From: Pezizomycotina sp. ARF18
Taxonomy: Eukaryota; Ascomycota
Direction of reading: 5' to 3'
Length of the DNA: 64,000 nt
NCBI GenBank assembly: GCA_002224055.1
Contig: AZLU01000032.1
Coordinates: forward strand, 119,596 to 183,595
Position numbers and translations under genes: made by a program. Below are positions 13,301 to 28,300 of this stretch, one piece after another (positions within the stretch are counted from its first letter, which is position 1; every line of letters starts with the position of its first letter). The notes below the pieces were generated by a model. It was given only the letters and a program-made list of their open reading frames with translations. It searched no databases and had not been told where the DNA came from.

Positions 13301-16300
13301 GAAAAGGCCAATTGGAGCTGAGCTCACTGAAGAAGAGCCGTTGAGCAAGGGCCTGTTGAGCAAGGACCGTTGCGCAACAGCCCGCTAAGAAGAGTTTGCT
13401 GAGCAGGAGACTTTTGAGGAAGAGATCTTTTGAGGAAGCCCAGTGACGGAAGACGCGCCTGACCAAGAGCCGGTTAAGCAAGGAGCCGGTTAAGCAAGAG
13501 CCGGTTGAGCAAGACACGGTTGGGCAAGGCCCAGTGAACAAGGCGCAGTTGAGCATCCGAAATTGAGCAAGACACAATTGGGGAAGGGTCGGCTAAGCAA
13601 GATTTGGCTATGAAAGCGTCAGAAGAAGAACTCTGGGACATGATTCTGGCTTCCTACTATGATTGCTGCTGCTTCAGAGAATAATGGGCCGATTGAAAAT
13701 AGACCGAGCGAAGAAGCGTGGTTTTCAGAGCAGAGCCCAGTCGAGGAAAAACATCAAGATATAGTTCACAGGATCGGTCCTAGAGCAAGAGCTGTCGTCG
13801 AACACCCAGCGGTCGAAGATCGTGCTGACGCTGGGCTCGTTAAAGAACACGTTGCAGAAAATCTCTTCAACAAAGACCTCGTTGGGGAGACCCCATTAAA
13901 ACTCAGAAGTATCCCCAGCGGGAGAAGAAGAGGCTGTCGTCCCAAACAGGTCTGCTATGTGGATGAGTTTGCGCCGGGATTGACAGAAAGGCCTTTGGAA
14001 GAAGGCTCTCTCGAAAGGCCGTCGGGCGGGATCCAGATACACCCACAGCAGAAAATCCTACAAAGAAGAATCCGTCAGAGTCATTGAGGGACCGCCGAAG
14101 GAACCAGCCAAAAAATCACCGAGGAAGTCACCGAGGAATCCATGGAGAAACCCGCCAAGGTGCCTACTGAGCAAAAAGATGAAACGACCAGGAAGGAACA
14201 TTTCAAGAGACCTCTCACGGAATTGATCAAGAGTCCTTTCAAGGTAACAGGGGAAGAACTTCTTGGAGGACCTACTGATACCATTGATCAATCTACTGAT
14301 GGCGGACTTATCGAAAATAAACTAGAGGCTGAGACCTCTCCTAAAACAACACCGAGTTACGTCGAAGGTCTCGCTATTCTTCGCCATGCGATAATGGCTC
14401 CTCCAGCAAGCCTGCCGTTTCCAATTCTGGCTCTGCTGATGTCCAAGAACCTCTAGACTCCGCCGTCGAGGATCCCAACCTCACAGGCTTCGATGCTTCT
14501 GCCGGAAAATGTCTCGTTTCCGGGCCATACTCCGTAAAGTTATCGACGACTGGTCGATGAGCATGAAGCGGGTGGATGTTGAACTTGGGAACTATAGCCC
14601 CAGTGTTTTTGAATTGCCGGGAGCCCAATGTACTAAGGTCGGGGCTGTGGGCGATGAAGCTGTCAACATCAAGTCTGAGACTGCTGAATCCGTGGACTTC
14701 CAACTTCCGAACATTGGACATAACCATCACCTGGATTCTTCAACCAGAAGTCTGAGCTTGCCAAACCCAAGGCCCGCAACCCTATAGACAACCAGTCTAT
14801 GAAATAAGCAACTGGATTACAGACCTGTGGATGTTCAACCTGTGGGCGGCCAACCAAGCGGTTTCTGCGAAGCTCCAAGCACAGGATTTCAGAGTACTCG
14901 GATTCTCCTCCCGAAACGCTGTCATTTCCAAGCCCATGGGTCGCAAAATTGTGGATGAAGAGCCTACGAGCAACGAGCCGGTTGATTCCAGGCCAGTGTA
15001 CGTCCAACCTATGAACTGTGGCCCCAGCGGCTTTGAAATCTCGGCACATCAGTTCACTAAGCCTGAAGCCACGGGTGCCTCAACTGCGAATGATCAATTG
15101 GAAAATAGCAAGTCTAAAGACGACGAGCCCGCAACATTTGAACCTTCACTTATTGGACGTGCAAATCATTTGATGCATCTGAGAGTGAATTAGTGTTCCC
15201 CGAGCCAATACTCCCGAATTGTGGACGACAGAGGCATGGGCGATAAGTTGGCGGGCGATAAACCTGAAGATACTCAATCCATGAACGACAACTCCAGAAG
15301 CATTGAGTTCCCCGCGGCAGTTCACCAAAACCGGAACTGTGCGCGATGAATCTGGCATGGGTGATGAATCTGCTGGCCCCAGGCTTAAGGTCGCCGAGCC
15401 AGTCGACCTCGAATCTCCTAGTATTGAACCGAAGGATCAGTCCAACTCTTCCGACGACAAATTTGTGGTCTCCAAGCTTATAATCTGCAAACCCGCGAGC
15501 GATGAGTCCACAAGTGATAAAATGATGGACGATGCGCCTGTAGATGTCCAATTCATCAACGATGATCCAGAAGTTTTGAATTTACTACCGCCGAATACCC
15601 GAAGATAGGAAGTGTGGACGATGGATCAGTCGAATCTGCAGATGTCGAACCTGAGGGCGCTGTGCCCAGGAATTCGCGCCGCCGTAACACTGGACAAGAG
15701 AATCGCAAGATGATAGATGTTGGCTTTTCGGAGAAGCAATCCGTAGGCACTCCTCTCACTGGCCCAAGCCTGCAGATATCAAACTTGCAGACATCAAGCC
15801 AGGAGACGAAAAAGCGGGAACTGTTTATAAGACTACCTCTTCACGTTTTGGCTCAAGCAATTCCGTGCTTCCAAATTTCGAACCGGTGGATGTTTTATCT
15901 ACGGATGTTACACCTGCAACCACCAAAACTCCAGCAGCGAAGACACACAAGCGCGACCCATGCAATTACAATTAACCCACTTAAGCCCGCTGCTTTTGGA
16001 CCTCGAAGACCTGAGCACTCAAACAGTGATTTCAAGAGGGTAGGATCCGAACCTTCGAATATCGGACTCAAGACCGTCCAATCAGTGCCCGAATCTAAGC
16101 CCACTGCTCCTGAGTCTGAAGAACTCGAACCAGTGAAGATGAAGTCACAACGTTCAGGCATATGGCAGAACCTAACGATGAAAAATCTGGAACCTGCCAT
16201 TGAAGGAGGCCTCCTCGGCGGTAGTGCGGGTTCGAGTCGAAGGATGAGAAGACAGTCCACGACTCTGACTTGAAATCTGGACTGTATAATAAGGACTTCT

Positions 16301-19300
16301 TTACAAAGGCAGGCTTTACACCAAAAGACGAAGACTCTAATTTAAGTGGAAACGATGGCCTTGAGAAGACGGAAAGCCTGTCGGGATTTCCGAGCCGGAG
16401 AGTTCCGATTTCGAAGATGAGGACCGAAATGAGAGTGATATTCGCAGTGACAAAAAGAAGCCCAATGGCAAAGAGGAAAAAACGATCAATTCAGAAACAG
16501 TGAAGACGTGGAGCGCCATGATGAGGGAGAACTTAAATTCGAAGAAAACCCCATCCTGGAAGAGGAACATAACACAAACAGGAGAGCATCCAGAGCTACG
16601 AAAGTGGGGTCTCTGGCCAAGTCAATGTTGGAGATGAGCGCGGTCCCGACGATGAACGTAACGTCAACGGCGACGGTAGCGTCAGCAAAAAACGCGATAT
16701 CGAAGACAAAGATGCCACCAGCAACGAGTGCGGTGTCTTTGATGTGGAGACTCTCGACGATCAAGCTAGCCTCGGCGATCACGATGGCATTGGCAACGCG
16801 AATGGTTCCTCGAAAAAGACATTACCAATCAAACAATCGCAGTTGATAACGAAGATGCTGCCTGTGGAAAAGGCATTGTCAATGCTGAAGTTGAGATCAA
16901 CGAACAATATCTTCCTGGAAAAGATAGACTTAGTGAGGCCAAGATTGAGAAGCCTGATATCGAAAAGCGGGCAAAACGTTCAAACAGGGCTCTGTTAATG
17001 ACCAATGTGCTCCTGTCGACCAGGCAGCATGATCAGCAACGAAAATACTATAGGTAGTCAATATGCTTTATAGGCGAAGATAGCGGCTGCGAAGTCAGAA
17101 TCCTGAGGAATACCGTGTAGGCGAAAGCGATATTGTTGACAAGAAACCCTTTTCCAATAACGAAAATCTTGTTGCCGATAAAGAGAATTCTGTCGATGAA
17201 GAGGCTCCTGGAGAGCTCTTCTTCATGAGGAGGCTCCTCTCGTAGACCTCGGACTAGGTGGCAAGGAAGGAGTTTTGAGAGATTCTGCAATGTTAAGCAC
17301 AAGCCAGTGCATGAGAAGGCTTCAGCTACACAGAGAGGCCTCAGTGAAGCTGAGGCCTCTCAGCTAAAGGACGCAGTACAAGTTGTTGCGATCGATGACG
17401 CTCTCGATTCGAATTCTAGGGCGACGGATGAGTTACGAACTGCAGGCGCGATTTCACAAAATGAGAAACAAAAAATCGATGTCGTCGGGGCATTTGTTTC
17501 AATGTCAAGCTTGGTCTCGCTGGTCCGAAGGAAAAAGAAGGCGAAAGCGACGCTTTAAATTTTGAGAACAAGATAGATGAAGGAGCCACGGAGAATGCGA
17601 GAACCTCGATGAGAAATTTCGTTCCACGACCAAATCGCAGCGGTCGACGAAGTGTTCGGGCCAAAGCGCAAGAACCCTCTGACACGAATGACATGGATCG
17701 TGTTCCTGGACTCAGTAGAGGGAGCGAAAATGAGGATGAAGATCAAACTATGGTTTTTGAAACAGAACCAGAGCAGACCTTCGACCAAAGATTTGCGCCA
17801 AAGGAGTACGAGAGCCATCTTGACGTGGATGACGCCCAAATTGCTTATGCTAGTAGCAAAATGATCAAAGCTGAGGACGATGTAGAAGCTGTCGCTGCAG
17901 GAACAGAACTCAAACAAAACATTATTTCTGCAACAGGTCCTGAGCAGCTTGTTGCTTCCGAAACAAACCGCAATAAAGCTGTTCACTTGGGAAGCAGTGC
18001 GAAGAGGAAACACACCTGAAAATGCCGGTCCAGAATTCCAACCGCAAGTATCATCAATCGTCGGCGAGAGTAGGCCCACAAAAATGGACGAGCAAACCGC
18101 AGCGAACGATGAGATTTTACGTCTTGAGAAACGCGCTGATGCAGAGAATACGATCCAGGATGATTCCGCTGGTGAAAAAGATTTCTCCGGTCAACAGAGC
18201 CTAGGCTATCAACATGATTCTACGGGTCAGCAGCACGCAGTCGATCAAGCGGAGATACTCGATCCGGCGGAGAAACCCGATGAAACGGACATACCCAATG
18301 AAGTGGACGTAGCTAATCAAGCGGATACAGCCGATGCGGCCGATGCGGCCGATAAAGCCGATGCACCCAACCGAGCGGACGTAGTCGACGAAGTGGACTC
18401 CGCCGGTCGAGCGGACTTCCCAGACCGAGCGGGCTCACCAGGTCACCATGGCCGTACAGGTCAAGTGGAGCTCAAATAGTGACGCGGAGTCCGACGAGAG
18501 AGAATTCCCGCAATTAGTGTGCCGAAGTCTACCATTCTTGTCAAGCTGGCCTTTGCCGACATATGGACGCCCCTATCGTTACTGAAGACCCCACCATCAG
18601 CGATGCAAATTCACCTAGCAATGTTCAGCAACAGCCAGTCACCGAAGGAGAGAAGATTCCTAACATCAGTGTTGAACCAAAACCCGCAATTGGAACCCAA
18701 AGTTTCGGTCCTGACGAACGCGAGCTCGTCGTCGATGAAGAAACGCCTGCGTTAAGCTTCGAGCCCAGAGTTAGCAGTCGACCGTCATTTGATATCAACG
18801 GACAGTGCCTGGTTGGGGATAGAGGATTGCTGTCTACACCCCAGAGCATCCTTCTATCACAGAAGCCCTGATTGTAGACGAGCAAGAGTCTGATGTTCAC
18901 TTAGGAGAGCCTGATAACAAGGAAGAACGCACAATTGTCACTCGAGCGCCGATAGCCGACGCGGAAAGCCCTATCCTTGGCGAGAAAGGGTATCTCAGCG
19001 AGAGACAAGAATCTTTGATCAATAAAGATTTTGACGTTCGCAGTAGCGAGGGCTTTATTATCGACAACGAAGAGCTTAAAAAACCTACCATCGACGTTAA
19101 TCTTGGAAAGTCTTCTCACGTAGAAGGGCGTTCAGAAACCCCCTTTAGCTTCGACGTTGATGGGCCAGCCGCTGACTTCCAAGGGCGACCTGCCTCTATG
19201 GTCGCCACCGAATGGCCTTTCGAAGTTATCGAGAAGTTGTCGCCGGGTTTGAGGCCACTAAGGGAGAAACCACGCCTGAGCCAGAAGCGTCGACGTTCGA

Positions 19301-22300
19301 CGTAGCAGACACTATTCCCACCGAAGAAGAGCTTTCCGCCGACAAGGGAGATCCTTTAGCGAACGAAGGAAATCCTACAGTTAATGAACCAGATTTAAGC
19401 ATTGGTAAAGATCGGTCCTACGTGGATGAAGACGAAATTCAAGGGCATAGGATCGGCCATGACCTCGAACAGCCTACTTTTAGCGTCGAAGAATCTGAAA
19501 AGCCAGCCCATACACTTACCACAAAGATCAAAAAGAGCGTCACTAGTGCTATTGCCGTCGAACAACGGGTCATTGAACAAGATTCTATCACTGACGAGGG
19601 GAGGTCTGACGTTGATGAAGAGCTTCAAGAGCTCGCCCTCAGTACTCACCTCGAGCGGCCTACTACTAGCGTTGGAGAAGCTGAAAAGCCTGCTTTGGTG
19701 GTGCAGTGCCATACCACGAACTTCGAAAAGGGTGTCTCGCCTGCTCTTGTTGTCGAACAGCCAGTGATTGAACAAGATCTACCACTTACGAAAATAGGCT
19801 TACCGTTGATGAAGAGCTTCAAGAGTCCACCCTCGGCCTTCACCTCGAGCGGCCTACTTTAGGTCCTCAGGAATGTGAAAACACTGTTTTCGAGGTCAAC
19901 GACTTACCACGAAAGTTGAAGATGGCTGCTCTCCTGCTATTACTGTCGAACAGCGGACCATTGTTACCAAACAGCCTTCTACTCGTTCCAAATGCCCCGC
20001 CCCGCCTACTAATGAGCTGCCTATTGCTTTCGAAAACCCGTACGTTGACATCGAGCCCACTTTTGGCGAAAGCGTCGCCGTTGAGACTGAGCAGCCCGTT
20101 TTCGGGATACCCACGCCCTCGTCGAAGAGAACCACTCCGTTGAAGAAGAACCCCCTGTCACAGAAGGATTCACTTTCACAGAAGAACCTCCTATCGAAGA
20201 ACCTCCGAGTCCTGCCGAAGAAGCGACCCTTCGCGGAGAAGAGCCCGTCCTGGATGAAGCGCCGCTCATCGATGACGAGCCCGTCGCTTACGAAACGACC
20301 CGTTCAGAATACATTCCCATTGTAGAAGAGGCGACTTCCGTTCGGAAGATAACCAGCTTGTTCTTGTTGATGAAGAAGCACCCGCTATCAATATCCCACT
20401 CTCGTTGAAGAACTTGACACCGAAGAGTCCGCTCTTGTTGTTGAACAACCCTTGCTATCATAGAGGAGGCGAGGCCCGTTGTTGAAAAGCAAGAAGCTGA
20501 TATCGGAGAGGAGACTGAATTTGCGAGCAATGTAGACCAGCCCGCGCTTGGCGATAGAGAGCGTGTCGTTACACAAGAGGTCTTTACCGCCGAAAGGAAG
20601 AGCTTGTTGGTGAAAACAGCAGAATTGAGCTGTTCTCCAGCGGTAATAGCGGCTTGGACATCTATGGTGAGGAGCAAGAGCCTACTTTTGACGTGGTAGA
20701 TGGCTCCGACGTCGAGACAGAACGAGGCGCGCCCCCCTCTATTAGCACAGCAGAGTGGGAACAAGTTTCCAATGAAGGAGCGTCAGAAATTACCATCGAT
20801 ACAGAGGACTACGGATCCCCTTTCATCTTGTGGGATGAAGAGCCTTCGCTCAATGCCCGATATGATGAACTCTCTTTTGACGAAGAAGAGGAGCTCATGA
20901 CTATCGACGTTAGGAGAGAGAAGCCCGCTACCACGATGAAATACAGAAGCTCACCGTCAACGAGGACAGGATGAACTCCTTCTGACAGTCAAGATGGAGT
21001 TATATCCTAATTGAAGACGAGGATCTCAGCGGGGGAGAAGACCAAACTTGCATCAGCATATCCCAGGACGAGCTTGCTGGAGAGAAGTCGACTTTACTGG
21101 AGAAGAGGACGAGCCTACAGGAGAGGGCAAGCCTGTTGGAGAAAAAGAAGTTTCTACGGCAGAGAAAAGCGAGTACACGAAGGAAGAAGTGGGAGCCGTT
21201 GAATACCATCCTGAGGCTGCTTCCGGAATTGAAACCGCTGTTAAAAAGCCTTTCACTGAAGATTGTGCCGTTGAGGAAGGGGATAATGTTGGTGAGGAAG
21301 CAGACCAGCCTCTAGCCACTGCAGGACAAGACCGGCCTCTCGTCGTCTCAGAACAAATCGAGCTTGTTGCACAAGAAGACAGCATGTTAGAGAAGAAGAC
21401 AAACAGCCGGAGGAGCAGATATTATTAGCCAGAACCTTGAAGCTGCTGCTGGAATTGAGTCCGTTACCGAAAACCCCCCTTTGCGGAAAGGCATGCGGTG
21501 GAGGGAGACGAGAAGCCTAGCGAGAAGACTTACCTCTCATCAAGACTGAAAAAGGTCGGCTTGCCAGAGATGATGAGCATACCGGAGAAGGCTCGTATCT
21601 CATCTCCCTAGAACAGAACGAGCTCGTTCAAGATGATAACCTTGCTCAAGGTACGGGTACTATCGACCGGAGCACTTCGGCCGCTGCCGAAATCGATTCC
21701 GTTATCGAAAGGCCCTCCATCCTGAAAAGACGTGCTGTGGAGAGTAAAGAAGCGCTAGTAGAGACCAACAGCCACTTCTCATCACCGAACAAGATGAGCC
21801 TCTAATCACCGCTGCGCGAGCCCGGCATCCGAGAAAGGAAGATGAGCCGCGGAAGGTGAGCTTGTTGGAGCAAAGGACGTTCTCACGGCAGAGGAAGACG
21901 ATTACACAGCCGAGAAGGTGGGAGCTGTTGACTATCACCTCAAGACTACCGCTGGAATTGAGACTGCTGTCGAGAAGTCTACCCCTGGGGAAATCCGTGT
22001 TCTCAGAGAAGAGCAGCTTAGCAGAGAATACCGGCCTCTCATTGTCACAGAACAGAACGAACTTGCCGAAGAATATGACCACACTGAAGAAGCAGGTACT
22101 ATTGATGAGGACGCCCGGTAGCTATCGGAATTAACTCCCTTGTCGAAACACCCTCCATTAGGGAAATGCGTGCTGTGGAGAGAGAGGCGCAGATGAGCAA
22201 AGGAGACCAGCCTCTCCTCACCGCAGAAGACCAACCTCTAGTCGCCATTAAACGAGACCAGCTTCCAAGAGAAGACGAACACGCTGGAGAATACCCGTCT

Positions 22301-25300
22301 CTCATTATCCCAGAACAGAACGAGCTCGGCTTGGAAGATAATGACCATCTTCAAGAAGCAGGTACTATCGATCAGCGCGCTTTGACCGCTGCCGAAACCG
22401 ACTCCATTGTTGAAGAGCCTTCCATTGTCAAAAAGCCTTCCGTCATGGAAAAGTCTTCCGTCGCCGAAAAGCCTTCCGTTGTCGAAAACGGTACTGTGGA
22501 GCGAGAAGAGACGGTTAGCATAGAAGACCAGCCTGTCCACATCGTGGAACAAGGCCAGCTTCTCACAACCACTGCACAAGACCACCTTGCTAGAAAAGAC
22601 GATGAACACACTAAAGAAGCACCAGAAGGTATTGACTACAGTTCTAGCGCCGCTGCCGGAGTTGATCCTATCATCGAGAAGCTTTCAATGGAGAAAGGAC
22701 GTACGATTGCGGAAGAGGAGAACATTCCAGCCAAGGCCAGCCTCTCACAATCACAAGACAAATCAAACTTGTTGTAGTGACGGACAACTGCTCTGACGGG
22801 GAAGTGGAGGCTGCTGATCAGAACTTTGAGACTACCACTGAAATCAATGCTGCTGTAGAGAAACTTTCAACGAGAGAAAAACATGCTGTTGGGGAGAAGA
22901 GAATGACAACGGAGGAGAAGATAAATCATTCTTCGTCACAGAACAAGGCCAGTCTATCATCAGAGAACATGACAAGTTTGCTGGGGATGAAGCGAGGACA
23001 CTTAACGACATGTCCGATGCTGTTACTGGATCCGATCTCATTGTCGAGAAGCCCTCCACTGGGGAAAGCTGTGCTGTTCGGGAAGCTGGGAATGTTTTTG
23101 GCCGAGCAGACCAGCGTCTCGTCATCAAAAAAGACGAGCTTGCTGGAGTAGCGGACGACCCCACCGAAGACAACCCCGAAACCAACCCCGTGGTAGAGAA
23201 ACCCCCACCTGGAGAAAGACGTGCTGTTGTGGGAGAAGACAATTTCAGTGGAGAACAATACATGCCTTTCATCGTCACGAAACGAGACCAGTGTCTCCGT
23301 ACCACAGAACATGACGAGCTCGCTGGAGACGAAGCGGGAACTCTAAACGGTAAATCCGGGCTGCCGCCGGGATGATGATGTTGTCGAGGAACGTCCCACT
23401 GAGGAAATCTGTGCTGTTATTGAAGTCGACTATGTTAGCGAAGAACAAGGTCAGCCTCCCATCATATCAGAGCAAGACAGACTCGATGGAGAACAAGACG
23501 AGCTTGCTGAGGAAGGCGAGTCTGTTGGGAATAACGAACCTTCTCGAGAAGAAGAGATCGCCGGGGAAGAGGTCTTTGGGGAAGAGCCCGCTAGAGAAGA
23601 GCTCGCCGGACAAGAGCCTGCTGGGGAAGAAGCGAGATCCGTTAATCGCCACTCCAAGATAACTGCTATTGGAATCGACACTATCGTCGAGAGGCCTTCC
23701 GCTGGGCAAATACACGCTGTTAGAGAAGAGAAGAATGTTAGCGGGAAAAGCATCAGCCTCTTGTTACCACAGACCCAGACCAGCCACTCATCACGGCACA
23801 ACGCAAGCCGATTGCTGAACAGGTAGAGGAACCTACCAAAGAAGAAGCGAGACCCGTCGACCACAGCTCCGAGGCTCCTCCTGGAACTCAGGCTGTCGTT
23901 GAGGAGCCTTCAATTGAGAAGATTTCAATTGGGACATACATCCTGTTGGTGCAAATGGGAATGTTAGCGAAGAAGACTATCCTCTTGATCCCATAATCGC
24001 TGAATACCACCCTGCTAGAAATGGAAACGAGCGCGCTGGAAAGGAAGTAGCAGATGTCGACCACACCCCCGAGGGTACAACTGGAATCAATCTTGCCGCT
24101 AAGAAACTTTTCATGGAGGAAAGATGTGTTGTTGGAGAGGAGAAGACCTTTGGAATTATCTTTGGGAAAGGACCAAACGGTGTTGAAGAGTGTGACGATG
24201 AAGAAAATGGAAGGCGGAGAAGAAATTAGTGGTGATGGAGGAGAGAAAAGCAGAAGACCAAAAGGAGCAAGAAATTGTGAGCCAAACAAAGGAGCAACCA
24301 CTTCTAATTCTGTCGAAACAAGGACACGAATTCGACCGACCAGCAGACGACGACAACGAAAGCGCTACGCTTCCCGTGACACATCAGCCTACTCCCGAAC
24401 CTCCTCCTGGAAGGAATTGCAGTATGAAAAATCATCGAAAGGCGAGACTTCGTGGGTCGGTCAGTGTGCCTCCATAAAATTCAGCGTAACAGGAACAGAA
24501 GATGAGGAACAGTCGGAGGGTGATGCGGTTCAGAAGGAGAAGGAGCGATCTGGAAGTCGACACTTGAAGGACGAGAGGTCGAAGACCGTGCAACAGCTCG
24601 AGGATGAGGAACGAATTCTTCATACCGTTCAGCCAAATGATGAAGTGGATAACGTGGGCTACAGCCCACCTCAAGTGAGCTTCGAGTTTAGAGCAAAGAA
24701 CGAGAAGCAAAACCTACGCTTCAAGTGGACACTCGCGGAGGAGAAGCTGCTGGGGGTCGAGGAACAGCAAGTAGACGTAACGCAGGAAGAGAGCGTGCAA
24801 TTTGAGGAAAAGGCCAGGGAGAGGGTCGAGGAGAGGGCCGAAAAACAAGTCGAGGAAAGATTGAAGGACAGAATCCACGAAGAGGTCGACGAAGAGGTCG
24901 ACGAAGAGGTCGACGCAAATGTTGACGGAGGTGTTGGTGGAGATGTAGAGCAGAATGACAGCGACAGTTGTCCACAGACGTCAACACTGCTAAGAGACGA
25001 CGAAACATTCAAGTTCAATGCGAAACCAGAGGATCCCGAATGCGCTCCTACAAGGCTCGACGAAGAATCCAAGATGGAGAACCCAGAACAAAATGATGAG
25101 GAAAATGCAAGGGCGTGGGAACGATTAGACGATGAAGCGCAGCCCGCCCATGGATATGAGGCTAGCCCAACACTCACTCCACAGCTAACAGAAGCCAAAC
25201 AGCCAGAAAATGTCAGAGAAAGACTCGAAAGTAAACAATTCCCTCGAAATGCCGTCTTCATTTCCGGAGCCAAGTCTTCGGCTAGTCCAACCGACAACAA

Positions 25301-28300
25301 CGCATGCCCATCAGACGAAGAACTCGCATGGGGTAAGCAGCAGCTCGTGGAAGAGGAGCCGCCACTGTCTTGGGAGCAGTGTCTGGAAGAAAGATGGCCA
25401 GCAAAAGAAGCACTGCCTGCGGGAGCGGTACAGCTAGCACTCGAAGATCAACTATCCCAGGAGAAGAACCCTCTGACCAATCAGCACCCAGAAATGAGGA
25501 GCAATTTCCTCAGAGAAAATTCAGATTTGGGATATGTCCAGCACGCGGCGATGGACTTGAAATGCCTTCGTGGAAATTGAACGGTTGTCATCTAGGAAAC
25601 AGCCGGTAGCGCAGAAACAACTAGTGGAAGACGCGGCATCGCTGGAAATGGTGCAAACGGCCCTTGGGAGCTACTCGCTAAGGACCCACCTGCTGAGGAG
25701 CGTCTGCCTGAGGGAAATTCAATTGACGAAGAAGAAATGGGAGATGAGTTACTTCTTCACAAAGGCAATGTAGGATTTAAAGCCGGATTTGAGGCATGCC
25801 CAGCTAGTAGCCATGGACTTGAAATCCCTTTCGTGGAAAAGCAGCGGTCATCATCTGAAAATCAGTCGATGGAAGAGCAAGTGGAAGTAGAAAACACGTC
25901 ATCAACGGAAGAGATGTCACTGGCCCTAGAGGAGCAACCCGGCGGGGAGTCACTCGCTGGGGAGCTGAAACTGGCTGACGAAGAAGCATTGGAAGACGAC
26001 CAGCTCCTTGTTCCCAGCAGCGATGTGGGATTCGAATTCAGATTTGAAGCGTGCCCAACAGGTGGCGATCGACTTCAAATGCCTTTCGTGGAAAAAGGGT
26101 CATCTGCTAGGCAGCAATCGGTAGAAGAGAAACAACTAGCAGACCAAGAAGCATCAATTGAAGACATGCTGCTGGTGCTTGGGGAGCGACCTGCTGAGGA
26201 GCGACCCACTGAGAAGAAGAAACCAGCTGACGATGAATCATTAGGAGATGATGAGCTCCTTCTTCACCGCGGCGATGCGACATTTGAAGCCGGACCTGAC
26301 GTGTGCCCAGCTGGTGGCGATAGACTTGGAATCCTTGTCATGAAAAAGAAGTCATCATCTGAAGAACAGTCCCTGCAAGAGCAACTGGAGGAAGAAACGC
26401 CATCCACTAAAGAGACACTGCTCGCCCTTGATAAGGAACCAGCCGGTGGGCGGCCTGCTGAGGAGAAGAAACCGATTGAAGAGAAGCAGCAGGTTGAAGA
26501 AGTAGCACTGAGAGGTGATGACCAACTTGCTCGTAAGAATGATGTGGGGTTCGAAACCGGGTTTGAGACGTGCCCAGCAGCTGGCTCCAAGCACGATGTG
26601 CACTTAGCTAGCGAGAAACCATCACTGATAACGAACGGTTAGAGTACGAGCATCCATCAGAGTATGAAGAGGAACCAGCGTGCGTGAAGCAGCCAGACTT
26701 CGAGGCGCATCCGCTCCAATCGAACCACTTGCGCCCACTGTCCTTCAATTCCGGTCTAGCCCCTGCAGTAAAGAATGACAAACAACCCGAAGTCGGAGAC
26801 GCTAAGCCAGTTGACGACGAGTTCCAAACCCAAGACGATGAAGATTCAGTGGATACTGAACAGGTTCTTCGCGGCGGCGACCGAATTTTCGAACCACCGC
26901 TCAGACTGGGATTCTCAGCAGAATCCGAGATTTGTCCAGCAGATCACGAAGAGCATTTTGGAAACGAGAGCTACGATTTGGGCCCTGGCGGACATTCAGA
27001 GCAATCACAGGAACAATGGAATTGGGGGCCGTTGGTTGCGGCGAACAACCACAGGCCAAGGAGCTAGTTTCTAGCATTACTGGTCCTGAGGCGCAACGAG
27101 AAGCTCTGAAAGTGGAACAGCCGAAAGCCACCAATGGTCTAGAAGACGAAGAGACCTCGGACCACCATGAACAAGTTCCCCACAACGCAGCCTAGCACCC
27201 GAAGCTGGGCCTACAGAGCTTCCGGCAAGATTGGAGACACGTCCAGGATTTGACGATTATACTACCGACGTGGTTTACCATGGCTCTGAAGTAAAGAACC
27301 GCCTACAAAGGAAAGCCCAGAACCGAGCAAAGGAGCAGGAACTGCTAGAAGCGAAAGAGCTCGACAGTTCACCCATACCGAAGCGCGGATATCCCCTCTC
27401 AGGGTCACATGGAGATATGCAGCAGGACTCGAGGCAAGCACCGTAGGACTCAATGAATGTCAGCCACAGCTTGAAATACAGGAACAGGAACTGCCAAAAG
27501 AGGAACGGATTCACAATGCTCCGGTTTCGGAGGATGGTTATGTCCGTCCCAGCGCCACTCAAGGATCTAAAGCAGGAACTGAGGCAAGTCCCGCTGAGCT
27601 CACTGAGCTCAAGGGGCATCTGCAGCGGTCTGAGAGAAAGGACCACCAGGGACTGCCAGGAGAGAATCATCTTGACAATAATCTGGCTTCGGAGGATGGG
27701 CTTGTTACTTTTAGCGCCAGTCAAAGATCTCAAGCAGGAGCTGAGAAACCTCTCTAGTGGCCGAGAAATGTCCTGCGGAATTTTCCTGGAAGTTCATCAG
27801 TCTTGAGAGTAGTGGAGACGAGAATACGATGCCTCAAGCTACTATTGTTCCTCAAATCTCAGAAACAAAGCCTCAAGTCAGGGTTATTCCTCAAGCTCAG
27901 AAGCAACAGGCAGTCGGTTATTGATACAGCATCGGGTACAGCTACCAGAAAACGAGCTCGGAAGGAGGAAAACACAGAAGCCACACATTCACCTCAGACT
28001 GTGCTCGAACGTGAAGCTACGCCTCGGCAACATCGACTGGAGCCAAATGAACCTCAGTCGAGACTTGAGAGGCGATTAATCGGACACAAGCGTAGTTTAG
28101 AAGACGAAAATAGCACGCCTCAGGTTACCGTCGTTCCTCAAGTTTTAGACGTAAAGGGCAGCCGAGTTTTGCTAGAGCTTCCGGCAGAGTCAAAAGAAAA
28201 GGAGCTCGAAAACGAGGGAAATTTAGAATCTTCTCATTCGTCGCAGACTGTGAGCGAGAACCCGAAGCTGCGTCTCATGACCCCGAATAGAGGCAAATGA

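Noticed and set aside
21180-24120. CRISPR-like or satellite array
   Set aside because: Repeats are diverged, irregularly spaced and conserved at the protein level, and the genome is eukaryotic.
24671-25300. A 209-codon minus-strand open frame, and similar Ser/Phe/Leu-rich antisense frames throughout 1-38 kb
   Set aside because: They mirror the Glu/Lys-rich + strand codons (GAG/GAA become CTC/TTC). Their composition follows the sense frame, and they lack start context, introns and motifs.
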